A stretch of 64,000 nt of DNA from Pseudomonas resinovorans NBRC 106553 (GCF_000412695.1 NC_021499.1:744001-808000); one strand, 5' to 3'. Positions 35,151-43,658 are shown, numbered from the stretch's first letter. Program-made: numbers and translations. The notes: generated by a model from the sequence alone, not told the origin.

Positions 35151-35360
35151 TCAAACCAGCTTTTGCCAAACTTCAGCATCGGCCAGCTGTTCCTGGCTGG
35201 CATGCTTGCGCTCGCCATGGATCGGGCTGAGTTCATAGATGCCGCCCGCCTCGGAGACCGCCGCATAACGGACGCCCGTGAGTTTGTGCAGGTAGCGCAG
35301 CAGCGGTTGGCACTGCGCATCAATGCGCTGGAACAAGGTCGAGTCGTACATTCCGTTCAT
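35151..35360 (-). CDS. Hypothetical 69-aa protein
   Basis: Begins MNGMYDSTLFQRIDAQCQPL and continues LRYLHKLTGVRYAAVSEAGGIYEL, a plausible folded domain. A moderate AGGTACC-type site precedes it. Acidic and basic residues are balanced and no membrane helix is present. Not recognised. It lies upstream of the CsbD/PRC pair on the same strand, separated by 153 bases that include palindrome site G. Confidence 0.5.
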   Translation of the reverse strand: MNGMYDSTLFQRIDAQCQPLLRYLHKLTGVRYAAVSEAGGIYELSPIHGERKHASQEQLADAEVWQKLV

Positions 35361-35551
35361 TGCCGGTACCTGCTGCAGCCTATGCCGCCCTGCGTTTGAT
35401 TCATTCTGTGCCTGCCGGGCCTGCCGGTATGTACGCCATCGCACCCTGCGCCGGTGAGGTGCTATGAGCGCTGGCGCACCGACGGCGCACCGGCCATTGG
35501 CCATCGTGTGCTCCCGACGTCCCGCACCCCTACGGGACAACTGGTCTGGAG

Positions 35552-35851
35552 ATGGTGATGAAATGGCCTATCCCGCCAACGTGCCCTGGGCACGCTATCC
35601 GAGCAAAACAGCAGCCTGCCTGCAGCGACAACGTCGTGCTGCGTCTGCGCCGGCAGTTGCTCCTGCTATGCGTCGCTTCCGCCAGCGCCCTGCCTTTGAC
35701 CGCGATAAGCGAAGACCTGGCGAGGGACGCGGTAGCGCCGGGCATGATCGCGCCGCAGCCGGCGCTTTCGGACCGGTTGAGAATGACCTGGGGAACTTCG
35801 GCAGCAGCCGGGCCAGCGAGCCCACGCGCAACCGCGTGGAGTTCCAGGTGA
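35552..35851 (+). CDS. Possible secreted protein, perhaps frameshifted
   Basis: A 99-aa frame with an internal signal-peptide-like stretch (LRRQLLLLCVASASALPLTA). After about residue 80 the sequence becomes low in structure (GPASPRATAWSSR). A second frame on the same strand continues with RNRVEFQVISVPRIAF and stops at 35877, which reads better than the first frame's end. A single frameshift near 35800 would join them. I cannot tell a real frameshift from chance. Confidence 0.3.
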   Translation: MVMKWPIPPTCPGHAIRAKQQPACSDNVVLRLRRQLLLLCVASASALPLTAISEDLARDAVAPGMIAPQPALSDRLRMTWGTSAAAGPASPRATAWSSR

Positions 35852-35885
35852 TCAGTGTCCCGCGCATCGCCTTCTGAGTCGTCTC

Positions 35886-35901
35886 TGTTCGTTGCCGTAC
35901 A
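35886..35901 (+). promoter_or_regulatory. Island palindrome site E (perfect)
   Basis: TGTTCG-TTGC-CGTACA matches all ten fixed positions of the consensus, and the flanks extend the symmetry (CTCTGTTCG ... CGTACAGAT). Centre 101 bp before the DUF3309 gene. Confidence 0.65.
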
Positions 35902-35994
35902 GATGCGCCGAAGAAGTGGGGCCAATCTAGTGCTCGGCCTCACATCGAGCGCCAGCGGGCGGGTTTCCGCTCCTTCAAGTCGGAGGGTACAGCC

Positions 35995-36153
35995 ATGAGC
36001 TTGGGCACCATCCTGTTGATCGTCCTCATCCTGCTGCTGGTCGGCACCTTGCCGAACTGGCCGCACAGCAGGAACTGGGGATATGGGCCAACCGGTGGGT
36101 TGGGCATCGTCCTGATCATCGTCATCGTGTTGTTGCTCACCGGACGGCTATGA
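35995..36153 (+). CDS. DUF3309-family small membrane protein
   Basis: A 52-aa protein, MSLGTILLIVLILLLVGTLP, then NWPHSRNWGYGPTGGLGIVL and a last helix ending LLTGRL. This is the DUF3309 plan: two hydrophobic helices flanking WPHSRNWGYGPSGG, characteristic of a widespread proteobacterial micro-protein. GGAGGGTACAGCC gives a strong ribosome-binding site. Confidence 0.9.
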   Translation: MSLGTILLIVLILLLVGTLPNWPHSRNWGYGPTGGLGIVLIIVIVLLLTGRL

Positions 36154-36264
36154 GCCCCCTGGGGTCGTCCAGGGCTGCGCGACACACCGCAAACAAACCA
36201 AGGAACGCCCGGACTTCCGATGATCTCACCACGGCCGCCCTTGTCGGGCGCAAGGGAGGTACAC

Positions 36265-36600
36265 ATGCAGCTCACATCGGTCCTTTTATCGTCTGCCTTC
36301 CCAGCCTACGAGGTGTCCCTGGCCTCGCGTCCGGACGGCAGGGTCCTGATGGTGCTCGCCCGGCCGGGAGCGGAAAGCTCGAGCAAGGTCATCGACGCCG
36401 GAGCACTGACCAACCCAACGCAGGCGGGCCTGGTGATCCGCCAGGTCCAGCGCGACCTGAGGTTGCTGGAAGGCAGCTTGAAGTGGCATTCGCCGGATGA
36501 TTGCTGGATCAGCATTGAACTGCCCACCTACCACGATCGTCCCTTGCGCCAGCCCCCCATCTGGAACTGGACGGGACGGGGCCATGGCCGGCGCTTCTGA
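36265..36600 (+). CDS. Hypothetical protein with strong ribosome-binding site
   Basis: A 111-aa soluble protein starting MQLTSVLLSSAFPAYEVSLA. AAGGGAGGTACAC precedes ATG 36265, so I discard the longer frame. The second half has DLRLLEGSLKWHSPDDCWIS. No membrane segment. No family recognised. It lies 111 bases after DUF3309 and may share its transcript. Confidence 0.65.
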   Translation: MQLTSVLLSSAFPAYEVSLASRPDGRVLMVLARPGAESSSKVIDAGALTNPTQAGLVIRQVQRDLRLLEGSLKWHSPDDCWISIELPTYHDRPLRQPPIWNWTGRGHGRRF

Positions 36601-36719
36601 GGGCGGGGGGCCCAGCCGCGTCCCACGGCGTTCCCGGTAAGTAAGCGCGATTGCGCACCGACGGATTGCGCTGTTCGCTGCCACAGTGCTGATCCCCACC
36701 ACCAACCCCAGAGGTTGAC

Positions 36720-36983
36720 ATGAGCAAGCACAGCAAACACATCCCGAGCAGCGGTGCGGCCAACAGCGCCACCCCGGCCAGGAAACCCGGCCAGGGCGCC
36801 GGCGCCACGCCTTCCGTGAAGCCCGAACGCACGGCTGATGCCAAGAACCCCGACCGCGAGGAGGCCAGAAGGGCGCCGCCGCGGGATGCGGACAAACCAC
36901 CTGCCAAGGCCACCGCGAAAGAGCCGCCACGCGCGGCCAAGGGCGATGACGACCTCATGAGCCAGGAGCCCAGAAAGTCGTGA
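36720..36983 (+). CDS. Low-complexity hydrophilic protein
   Basis: An 87-aa protein rich in Ala, Pro, Lys and Arg (APPRDADKPPAKATAKEPP), predicted disordered. MSKHSKHIPSSGAA starts it. A similar short protein lies at 43926-44144. Such proteins resemble stress-induced hydrophilins, but that is a loose comparison. GAGGTTGAC precedes the ATG. Confidence 0.55.
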   Translation: MSKHSKHIPSSGAANSATPARKPGQGAGATPSVKPERTADAKNPDREEARRAPPRDADKPPAKATAKEPPRAAKGDDDLMSQEPRKS

Positions 36984-37145
36984 GCCTGCCCCGCACGGAC
37001 CCACTCATCTGAGACACACGAGTCCTGAGCCGGACAAGATCCCCTGATGCACCGCCACGCGGTGTGTCAGGCGGCCCAAACCAGCGGCCCAGCCATCCAC
37101 GGGTTCCCGGTTCGGATCAATCCCTTACCCGAATGGTGAAACCAG

Positions 37146-37973
37146 ATGCACACACAAACCCGCAAGCTACTCCTTGCCGCCAGCATCGCGCTGGCGCTGG
37201 GAACCACGGGCGGTATGGCCGCCGCTGAATCGCAGACCTTCACTGACGCCCGCCAGGAAACCCAGATCTGGACGACCTATGCGTTGAATCCTCATCTGCG
37301 GGCCAATGACCTGAAAGTGTCGGTAGCGAACGGCAAGGCCACCCTGACCGGCAACGTCGCGGAAGAGGTCAACAAGGAGCTGGCCAAGGAGATCGCGCTG
37401 GGCGTCAGTGGAATCAATGCAGTGGACAACCGGATCATGGTCAAGCCCGACTACGTTCCGCCGCAGACGGGCCAGGACCGGAGCTATGGCGTCATGGTCG
37501 ATGACGCGACCATCACCGCCGCGGTCAAGTCGAAGCTGCTGTGGAGCAAACAGGCCGACGGCATGACCACCAGCGTCTCGACCCGCTCGGGCAAGGTGAC
37601 GCTGACCGGCAATGCCGATAGCCAGGCGGACAAGGATCTTGCCGGGCGTCTGGCGCTGAACACCAACAGCGTCGTCTCGGTGGACAACCAACTGGTGGTG
37701 GACGCCGCGAAATCGAAGCCGGTCGACAGCGCCAAGAACACTGCGAAGGCGGCCGGGGACAATATGGCCGACAGCTGGATCACCACCAAGGTGAAATCCA
37801 CTCTGATGTACTCCAGCAATGTCAGCAGCTCTGACATCTCGGTAAGCACCAACGCCGGCATCGTTACCCTGAGTGGCGTCGTCGACAGTGGCGCCGAGCG
37901 CGACCTGGCGATCGAGCTGGCGCAGAATGTGCGAGGCGTGAAGAGCGTCCAGTCCACCAACCTTCGCTATTGA
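37146..37973 (+). CDS. Periplasmic protein with three BON domains
   Basis: A 275-aa exported protein (signal ends MAAAES). It contains three BON repeats at about 35-105, 120-190 and 205-275. Each repeat has the GKATLTGNV / GKVTLTGNA / GIVTLSGVV beta core and a terminal INAVDNRI-like strand. BON domains bind phospholipid membranes, and OsmY, the prototype, is induced by osmotic shock. No palindrome site is visible in front of it. Confidence 0.9.
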   Translation: MHTQTRKLLLAASIALALGTTGGMAAAESQTFTDARQETQIWTTYALNPHLRANDLKVSVANGKATLTGNVAEEVNKELAKEIALGVSGINAVDNRIMVKPDYVPPQTGQDRSYGVMVDDATITAAVKSKLLWSKQADGMTTSVSTRSGKVTLTGNADSQADKDLAGRLALNTNSVVSVDNQLVVDAAKSKPVDSAKNTAKAAGDNMADSWITTKVKSTLMYSSNVSSSDISVSTNAGIVTLSGVVDSGAERDLAIELAQNVRGVKSVQSTNLRY

Positions 37974-38018
37974 GGACTTGTCGCCATCCGTCCCGAGGAA
38001 CGGGATCGCTGGCGACTC

Positions 38019-38045
38019 CCGCCGGCAGGTCGTGCCTGCCGGCGG
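38019..38045 (+). terminator. Hairpin after the three-BON gene
   Basis: CCGCCGGCAGG / CCTGCCGGCGG gives an 11-bp stem with a 5-base loop, followed by TCCCTT. It is 45 bases after the stop at 37973. The U run is weak, so the efficiency is uncertain. Confidence 0.55.
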
Positions 38046-38108
38046 TCCCTTCACTTGCCGACTCCTCAGGGTGCGTTCGCTCCGGTGGCGCTGGCATCCG
38101 CGCTACTC

Positions 38109-38124
38109 GGTGCGGAGTCGCACA
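38109..38124 (+). promoter_or_regulatory. Island palindrome site D
   Basis: GGTGCG-GAGT-CGCACA followed by GACC; one mismatch. The centre lies 78 bp before the BON lipoprotein start at 38195, the same distance as at sites A and C. A CTATCAAG hexamer region starts at 38142. Confidence 0.6.
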
Positions 38125-38194
38125 GACCCTCGAGCCCCCCGCTATCAAGCTGGTGATACGCACCTTCGCGCAGCGCCATCTCAAGGAAATCACC

Positions 38195-38515
38195 ATGGAC
38201 CTGAAAACACTGTTGATCGCGGCAGCGCTCGCCGCTGGTCTCCCCTTCATCGGCGGATGCGCGCATCCCGGACACGAGCAGAGCAGCAGCGAAGTCCTCT
38301 CCGACATTGCCCTTACCACCAGGGTCAAATCCGCGCTGTTGATGGAGAACGACGTGAACTCGTTCGACATCAAGGTCAAGACGTTCAACGGCACGGTGCA
38401 GCTGACGGGCTTCGTCGACTCCCAGTGGCAGATCGACAAGGCGGTGCAGGTCGCCGCGACCGTCGATGGTGTCCGCCAGGTGAAGAACGACCTGGTCCAC
38501 AAGCCGGCCCAGTAA
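38195..38515 (+). CDS. Single-BON lipoprotein
   Basis: A 106-aa protein with a lipobox IGGC at about Cys22 (MDLKTLLIAAALAAGLPFIGGC, quoted in part). A single BON domain follows (FNGTVQLTGFVDSQWQIDKA). OsmY-like envelope protein, anchored to a membrane. AAGGAAATCACC precedes ATG 38195. A strong terminator follows it. Confidence 0.88.
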   Translation: MDLKTLLIAAALAAGLPFIGGCAHPGHEQSSSEVLSDIALTTRVKSALLMENDVNSFDIKVKTFNGTVQLTGFVDSQWQIDKAVQVAATVDGVRQVKNDLVHKPAQ

Positions 38516-38529
38516 GCGCCGGATGAAAA

Positions 38530-38557
38530 AAAAGGCCCTTCCATCGAAGGGCCTTTT
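38530..38557 (+). terminator. Rho-independent terminator after the BON lipoprotein gene
   Basis: AAAAGGCCCTT-CCATCG-AAGGGCCTTTT, an 11-bp stem with a four-U tail, lies 15 bases after the stop. It is symmetric and so may also stop the minus-strand PRC-barrel transcript. Confidence 0.9.
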
Positions 38558-38577
38558 GCCGGCTACTTCCGTGGGGA

Positions 38578-39018
38578 TCACAAACCGCTGGATCCCGCAG
38601 GCTTGGCTGGCTGGTAGTAGGCATGGATTTCCTTCTGCCATGCCTGGTCGGCCATGTTGGGCCAGTGACTCTTGTCGAAGCCTGGCGCCTCTTTGAGGCG
38701 GTCCTTGTCGACGTTCAGGGTAAAGCGCTTGTGTTGCGTATCGAGCGTCAATGCTTTCCAGGGCACCGCGAAGAGTTTTCCTCCCATGCCCAGGATCGGG
38801 CCGAAGGACAGGACCGCGTAGATCACTCGGCCGGTGCGCATGTCCAGCATGATCTCCTTGATGTCGCCCAGGTCTTCATCCTTGAGGTTGTAGACGTCGT
38901 TGCCGATCAGGGTGTCAGCCCCCATCAGCTCGGGGCCGGGTCCTTTCCTTGTTTCCGGACCCACGCCATTGCCGTTGGTGCCGTACATGCCGAAGGTGTC
39001 TTTTTCTACATAGTTCAT
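38578..39018 (-). CDS. PRC-barrel domain protein, copy 2
   Basis: A 146-aa paralogue of the protein at 34304-34717. Shared blocks include GPGPELMGAD, LIGNDVYNL, IKEIMLDMR and GRVIYAVLSF, and the ending PGFDKSHWPNMADQAW. A 50-base gap separates it from the upstream CsbD gene, an arrangement that mirrors the first copy. Confidence 0.9.
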   Translation of the reverse strand: MNYVEKDTFGMYGTNGNGVGPETRKGPGPELMGADTLIGNDVYNLKDEDLGDIKEIMLDMRTGRVIYAVLSFGPILGMGGKLFAVPWKALTLDTQHKRFTLNVDKDRLKEAPGFDKSHWPNMADQAWQKEIHAYYQPAKPAGSSGL

Positions 39019-39068
39019 GGTGATCTCCAGTCGCTACCTGTGTGGCTTGGCCCTCGGATCGAGCGGAC

Positions 39069-39245
39069 TCAATCCGGGTTCGCGAGATCGTCCTTGAGGT
39101 CGCCATAGTGCTTCTGGATTTTCCCGGCGGTGTCTTGCACCTTGCCTTTGTTTTCCAGGGTCTTGTTCCCGATGAGCTTGCCGGCGGCTTCCTTGACCTG
39201 GCCTTTCACTTGTTTGCCCCGGCCTTTCACTTGGTCTTCGTTCAT
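39069..39245 (-). CDS. CsbD-family stress protein, copy 2
   Basis: A 58-aa protein, MNEDQVKGRGKQVKGQVKEA followed by AGKLIGNKTLENKGKVQDTA. This is classic CsbD (GKVKEAAGKLTGNKxLE). ATG 39245 is chosen on family start and GGAGCACCCC; the longer frame has no site. A palindrome site at 39340-39355 precedes it. Confidence 0.93.
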   Translation of the reverse strand: MNEDQVKGRGKQVKGQVKEAAGKLIGNKTLENKGKVQDTAGKIQKHYGDLKDDLANPD

Positions 39246-39339
39246 GGGGTGCTCCAGTGGTGTGGATGAATGAAGCGCGCGGGGTTCAGATTTCCCCGCG
39301 CCTGTCCGTTCAAGGATGGACACCGCCCCCGGCAGAGTC

Positions 39340-39355
39340 TGTACGGAAACTCACA
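39340..39355 (-). promoter_or_regulatory. Island palindrome site F
   Basis: On the minus strand TGTGAG-TTTC-CGTACA followed by GACTCTG; one mismatch (A for C in the left half). Centre 102 bp before the second CsbD gene. Confidence 0.5.
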
Positions 39356-39416
39356 TAGCCACGCCGGCGGGCTGAGTCGATGGGGGCGGAGCCGTGGGGC
39401 GGCGATGCTCGCGCGA

Positions 39417-39758
39417 CTAGGTCATCTGGGCGATCAGGACGGAGTTGGTATAGATCAGGCTGCCGTCGCTGGCCCGATGCCCGACCAGGTGGAAGTGACC
39501 GCGGTTACTGTCCGGGTCCAGATAGACGCGCAGCTGGCAATCGGACAGCGGGCTGTATTCCTGCGACATGCTCAGGTCCAGGGTCGACATGTCGACATCG
39601 ACCATGACCTCGGACAGATGGCTCTTCTGCAGGTATTCCTCGGCCTGCTCCAGGCGTAGATGGTCGTTTCCAGTCAGGTAGAACTGGATGTCCTCCACCG
39701 GGGTGGACCGCTGCCCAGTGCTGGTCTTGCACCAGCCTTCGATGGTCAAGGTACTCAT
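39417..39758 (-). CDS. Hypothetical soluble protein
   Basis: A 113-aa protein starting MSTLTIEGWCKTSTGQRSTP. It is acidic, with a strand-rich middle (EVMVDVDMSTLDLSMSQEYS) and no export signal. Possibly a beta-sandwich; no family recognised. Divergent from the second lmo0937 gene across a 200-base region carrying palindrome site B. Confidence 0.65.
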   Translation of the reverse strand: MSTLTIEGWCKTSTGQRSTPVEDIQFYLTGNDHLRLEQAEEYLQKSHLSEVMVDVDMSTLDLSMSQEYSPLSDCQLRVYLDPDSNRGHFHLVGHRASDGSLIYTNSVLIAQMT

Positions 39759-39870
39759 GGCTAGGCCCCCTTTGGGCTGATACCCGGCCGGGATTGGCTG
39801 GGAAGGCCAGCGTGGCAGCCTTCAGCCGAGGGGTCGGTACGCTGGCCAACTCAGCCATCGCGACCGCATG

Positions 39871-39886
39871 CGTACGCCGACGCACA
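39871..39886 (+). promoter_or_regulatory. Island palindrome site B
   Basis: CGTACG-CCGA-CGCACA followed by GACTG; one mismatch. Centre 80 bp before the lmo0937 copy 2 start. It could also serve the divergent gene ending its 5' side at 39758. A weaker look-alike, GGTACG-CTGG-CCAACT, lies at 39836-39851. Confidence 0.6.
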
Positions 39887-39958
39887 GACTGCCCGGGGCC
39901 AGTGCCGCCAGACTGGACCTGTCGCTACGGCTACCTGGTAGCCCATGGAGGTGCGGTC

Positions 39959-40105
39959 ATGGTCGGTGCAATTGTGATTCTGCTGTTAGCCCTGTGGGCG
40001 CTGGGGCTGATCACGTCCTACACGCTGGGAGGTTTCATCCACATCCTGTTGCTTGTGGTGCTGGCCGGCCTGGTGTTCCTGATGCGTCAAGGACGGCGAT
40101 TCTGA
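39959..40105 (+). CDS. lmo0937-family micro-membrane protein, copy 2
   Basis: A 48-aa two-helix protein, MVGAIVILLLALWALGLITS then YTLGGFIHILLLVVLAGLVF. Same length and same GGFIHILL turn as copies at 34105 and 48345. GGAGGTGCGGTC precedes the ATG. The desaturase gene follows in the same direction after 54 bases, so both may share a transcript. Confidence 0.9.
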   Translation: MVGAIVILLLALWALGLITSYTLGGFIHILLLVVLAGLVFLMRQGRRF

Positions 40106-40159
40106 TGACGCGTCGGCCGCGCCTGTCGGTCCCGGAGCGGGTACGGGCGAGGTGACCTC

Positions 40160-41314
40160 ATGTCCGGCATGCTCGATTTGTCCGTCTGGCAGCTGGTGGT
40201 CGCCACCCTGCTGCTGACCCACCTGACCATAGTGGCGGTGACCCTCTACCTGCACCGCTACTCGGCGCACCGTGCCCTGGAGCTACACCCTGCGCTCAAG
40301 CATTTCTTCCGCTTCTGGCTGTGGCTGACCACGGGGATGACCACCCGGGCCTGGACCGCCATCCACCGCAAGCACCACGCCAAGTGCGAAACCGCCGAGG
40401 ACCCGCACAGCCCGCGCTACAAGGGCCTGGCCACGGTCGTCTGCAAGGGTGCCGAACTGTACCGCGAGGAAGCGCGGAACGAGGAAACCCTGAGCATCTA
40501 CGGCAAGCACTGCCCGGATGACTGGATCGAGCGCAACCTCTATAGCCGCTTCCCCATCGCCGGGGTGAGTCTGATGGCGCTGATCGATCTGGCCCTGTTC
40601 GGCGTCATCGGCATCAGCGTATGGGCGATCCAGATGATCTGGATCCCGTTCTGGGCCGCCGGGGTGGTCAACGGCCTTGGCCATGCGGTCGGCTACCGCA
40701 ACTTCGAATGCCGCGACGCCGCCACCAACCTGGTGCCCTGGGGTATCCTGGTCGGCGGCGAGGAGCTGCACAACAACCACCATACCTATCCGGGCTCGGC
40801 CAAGCTGTCGATGAAGGCATGGGAGTTCGACCTCGGCTGGGCCTGGATCCGGCTGCTGTGTCTCCTGCGCCTGGCCAGGGTCAGGCGCATGGCGCCCGTC
40901 GCCACCCGGGTCAAGGGCAAGCGCAGCCTGGATGTGGACACCGCCATGGCCATCCTCAACAACCGCTTCCAGGTCATGGCGCAGTACCGCAAATTGGTGA
41001 TCGCGCCACTGGCCAGGCAGGAACGCGCCAAGCTCGACGCGTCGCTGCGTCGTGCCAGGCGGCTCCTGTGGCGCGAGCCGAGCCTGCTCGACGAGCGGCA
41101 ACGGGCCCTCATCGGGGCGGCGCTGGAGAAGAGCCAGGTGCTCAGGGTCGCCTACGAGAGGCGCATCGCCCTGCAGCGGATCTGGGGCGACGCCAGCTCC
41201 AGGGGCCTGGACATACCCGAGGCCATCCGGCAGTGGGTGCATGAGGCCGAGGCCAGCAATATCCGGGCGTTGCGCGAATTCGCCAAGATGCTCAGGACCT
41301 ATGCGCTGCCGTAG
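40160..41314 (+). CDS. DesB-like acyl-CoA delta-9 desaturase
   Basis: A 384-aa membrane desaturase with the three histidine boxes HRYSAH (32-37), HRKHH (69-73) and HNNHH (204-208), and four hydrophobic stretches. The extra C-terminal 150 residues are typical of Pseudomonas DesB-type desaturases. It introduces a cis-9 double bond into saturated acyl chains and so changes membrane fluidity, consistent with an envelope-stress role. A ferredoxin-type partner is not encoded here. Confidence 0.9.
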   Translation: MSGMLDLSVWQLVVATLLLTHLTIVAVTLYLHRYSAHRALELHPALKHFFRFWLWLTTGMTTRAWTAIHRKHHAKCETAEDPHSPRYKGLATVVCKGAELYREEARNEETLSIYGKHCPDDWIERNLYSRFPIAGVSLMALIDLALFGVIGISVWAIQMIWIPFWAAGVVNGLGHAVGYRNFECRDAATNLVPWGILVGGEELHNNHHTYPGSAKLSMKAWEFDLGWAWIRLLCLLRLARVRRMAPVATRVKGKRSLDVDTAMAILNNRFQVMAQYRKLVIAPLARQERAKLDASLRRARRLLWREPSLLDERQRALIGAALEKSQVLRVAYERRIALQRIWGDASSRGLDIPEAIRQWVHEAEASNIRALREFAKMLRTYALP

Positions 41315-41406
41315 GTTCCCACTGACCGAAAGGACTCCCGTAGTGCCTCGCCGGAGCCCGGGAACTCCATCGGCCCGCTTCCGCCGGCGGCATGCACGGC
41401 GTGGCC

Positions 41407-42135
41407 TCAACCGGCCGGGCGAGCAGGGACGTAGGGCAGCAGGCGATCGGTTTCCCGCCTCACCACGGCGTAGCATTCACAGCTCAACTGCTCGAGCCGC
41501 TGCCGGTCGAGCACGGTGATATGCCCACGGCTGTATTCGATGACGCCAAGCTTCTGCAGTTTGCCGGCCGCCTCTGTCACCCCTTCGCGACGGACACCGA
41601 GCATGTTGGCGATCAGTTCCTGGGTCATGACCAACTGGTTGCTTGGCAGGCGATCCAGCGACAGCAGCAGCCAGCGGCACAGTTGCTGGTCGATCGAGTG
41701 ATGGCGATTGCAGACCGCCGTCTGCGCCATCTGGGTGATCAGGGCCTGGGTATAACGGAGCATCAGCACCAGCAGTTCGCCATGGCGGTTGAACTCATTC
41801 TTGAGCAACTGCCCAGGGAGTCGAAACGCATGCCCGCCACTCTGCACGACGGCCCGGCTCGGAGTGCTTTCTCCCCCCATGAACAGGGCGATTCCGACCA
41901 GCCCCTCGTTGCCGACCACGGAGATTTCCGCCGAGGCGCCGCTCTCCATCACGTAGATCAGGGAGATGATCGAGTCGGTGGGGAAGTAGACATGGCGCAT
42001 GGTATGCCCCGACTCGTACAGCACCTTGCCGAGTGGCAATGGCACCTGTTCGAGATCGCAGAACAGACGCTGCTGAACGTCCTCCGAAAGGGCCGCGAGC
42101 AGGTGGTTCTGCCGCGGCATGGGCAGCTCTGACAT
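41407..42135 (-). CDS. Crp/Fnr-family transcription regulator 2
   Basis: A 242-aa regulator. The N-terminal cupin-like domain is built around LPLGKVLYESGHTMRHVYFP, the central helix is typical, and the C-terminal HTH reads LIANMLGVRREGVTEAAGKLQ. ATG 42135 follows GGGAGGAGCC. It resembles regulator 1 (33136-33819) in domain plan and recognition helix. No Cys cluster as in Fnr is present, so it is not an oxygen-sensing iron-sulfur protein. Candidate controller of the island palindrome. Confidence 0.9.
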   Translation of the reverse strand: MSELPMPRQNHLLAALSEDVQQRLFCDLEQVPLPLGKVLYESGHTMRHVYFPTDSIISLIYVMESGASAEISVVGNEGLVGIALFMGGESTPSRAVVQSGGHAFRLPGQLLKNEFNRHGELLVLMLRYTQALITQMAQTAVCNRHHSIDQQLCRWLLLSLDRLPSNQLVMTQELIANMLGVRREGVTEAAGKLQKLGVIEYSRGHITVLDRQRLEQLSCECYAVVRRETDRLLPYVPARPAG

Positions 42136-42311
42136 TGGCTCCTCCCGACAATAGTCGATATGTCCGTCTGGCATCGCACGCCAGTGGAATCGTGCTCGAT
42201 TGGTACGCTATAGCACAAACGAGAGGCTTGCCGCAGGTCCTCTCATCCGGGATTGCCGCCGTTCCGGCGGCGCTCCTTCGATCTGTCCGGGGTGGCTCCC
42301 ACCGTGAGGCA

Positions 42312-43658
42312 TCAGTGACCTTCGCGAGGGGGGTTCCCTGGCACGGCTATCAGCGTCAGCAGCGCGAGACCGGCCACCGCGGAAAAGACCGAGGCTGCGA
42401 AGATGCCCAGCTTGGCGCTGTCGATCAGGCTCTCGGGGAATGCCAGGTTGGCGATGAACAGGGCCATGGTGAAGCCGATTCCCGCCAGCAGGCCGCCGCC
42501 GGCCAGCAAGGCCCAGCCAAGGTCCGGAGGGCGTATGGCGATACCCAAGCGCACCGCCAGCCAACTGAAAGTCAGTACGCCAATGGGTTTGCCGAGTGCG
42601 AAGCCGATGAACACGGCCAGCGTGACGGAGTTGCCGATGTCCGCCAGGGACAAGGGCAAGCCGGCATTGGCGAAAGCGAAGAGCGGCATGATGACAAAGC
42701 CGACCCAGGGGTGCAGGGCAAGCTCCAGCCGCTCCACCGGGGACAGGGTTTCGCGCGCGGCGATCTCGGCTGCCAGCAAGGTCTTGCGATCCTTTGTATT
42801 GCCACTTGTTTCGTCATCGCTGGGGTGCGCAACGACCTGGCTCAGGATGGCGTACAGACGCCTGTCGCTGACCCAGCGGCGGGCCGGCGTCATCAGACCG
42901 AGCAGCACGCCGGTGATGGTCGCGTGTATCCCGGAGGCATCCACCGCGACCCAGATGAGTCCGCCCATCAGGAAGTAGATCGGGAAACCGCGGAAGCCGA
43001 CCCGCGACATGAGGTGGACGCTCGCCAGGCCGCATGCGGCCAGGGCGAGCATGCTCCAGGCGATGTGCTCGCCGTAGCCGATGGCCACGACCAGGATGGC
43101 CCCGATATCGTCGACGATCGCCAGCGAAAGCATGAATACGCGCAGGATCGGCGGGATGCGTGGGCCCAGGAGCGCCAGGCAGCCGATGACGAATGCCGTG
43201 TCGGTCGCCATTACCGTGCCCCAGCCATGCTGGCCAGGCTGTCCCTGTTGCAGCAACCAGTAGAGCGCGGCGGGCACCAGCATGCCGCCGAGGGCGGCCG
43301 AGATCGACAGGGCCGCCATGCGCGGGTTCTGCAGTTCGCCAAGTACCAGCTCGCGCTTGAGTTCCAGGGCCACCAGGAAGAAGAACAGCGTCATCAGGCC
43401 GTCATTGATCCAGCCTTTGAGCGAGCGCATGTACTCCAGCGAGCCGATGCGAAAACCACCCTGGATCTCCCAGATGCCCAGGAAGGAATGTGCCCACGGC
43501 GAGTTGGAGAGGAGGAGGGCGGCCAGGGTGAACAGCAGCAGGACGCCGGCAGCGGCGGTCTCGATGTGCAGGAAACGGGAGAAAGGCGTGGTCAGCCGGT
43601 CGGCCAGCACCTTTGGCAGTCGGATGGGATCTCTATCGGTCTGCCGTTCTTGCTTCAT
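42312..43658 (-). CDS. nhaA: NhaA-type sodium/proton antiporter
   Basis: A 448-aa antiporter that expels Na+ in exchange for protons and guards cell pH and salt balance. The key LSLAIVDDIGAILVVAIGYG contains the paired aspartates (Asp163/164 of E. coli). GWGTVMATDTAFVIGCLALL and the later GFTMALFIANLAFP are conserved. ATG 43658 is chosen over GTG five codons upstream. An upstream CTATACT box and palindrome site H make its promoter unusually clear. Confidence 0.92.
   Translation of the reverse strand: MKQERQTDRDPIRLPKVLADRLTTPFSRFLHIETAAAGVLLLFTLAALLLSNSPWAHSFLGIWEIQGGFRIGSLEYMRSLKGWINDGLMTLFFFLVALELKRELVLGELQNPRMAALSISAALGGMLVPAALYWLLQQGQPGQHGWGTVMATDTAFVIGCLALLGPRIPPILRVFMLSLAIVDDIGAILVVAIGYGEHIAWSMLALAACGLASVHLMSRVGFRGFPIYFLMGGLIWVAVDASGIHATITGVLLGLMTPARRWVSDRRLYAILSQVVAHPSDDETSGNTKDRKTLLAAEIAARETLSPVERLELALHPWVGFVIMPLFAFANAGLPLSLADIGNSVTLAVFIGFALGKPIGVLTFSWLAVRLGIAIRPPDLGWALLAGGGLLAGIGFTMALFIANLAFPESLIDSAKLGIFAASVFSAVAGLALLTLIAVPGNPPREGH

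Noticed and set aside
36671..36686. LexA-like CTGTTCGCTGCCACAG before the gene at 36720
   Set aside because: It fits CTG-N10-CAG but lacks the AT core of known LexA boxes. It may be a degenerate copy of the island palindrome. No SOS gene follows.
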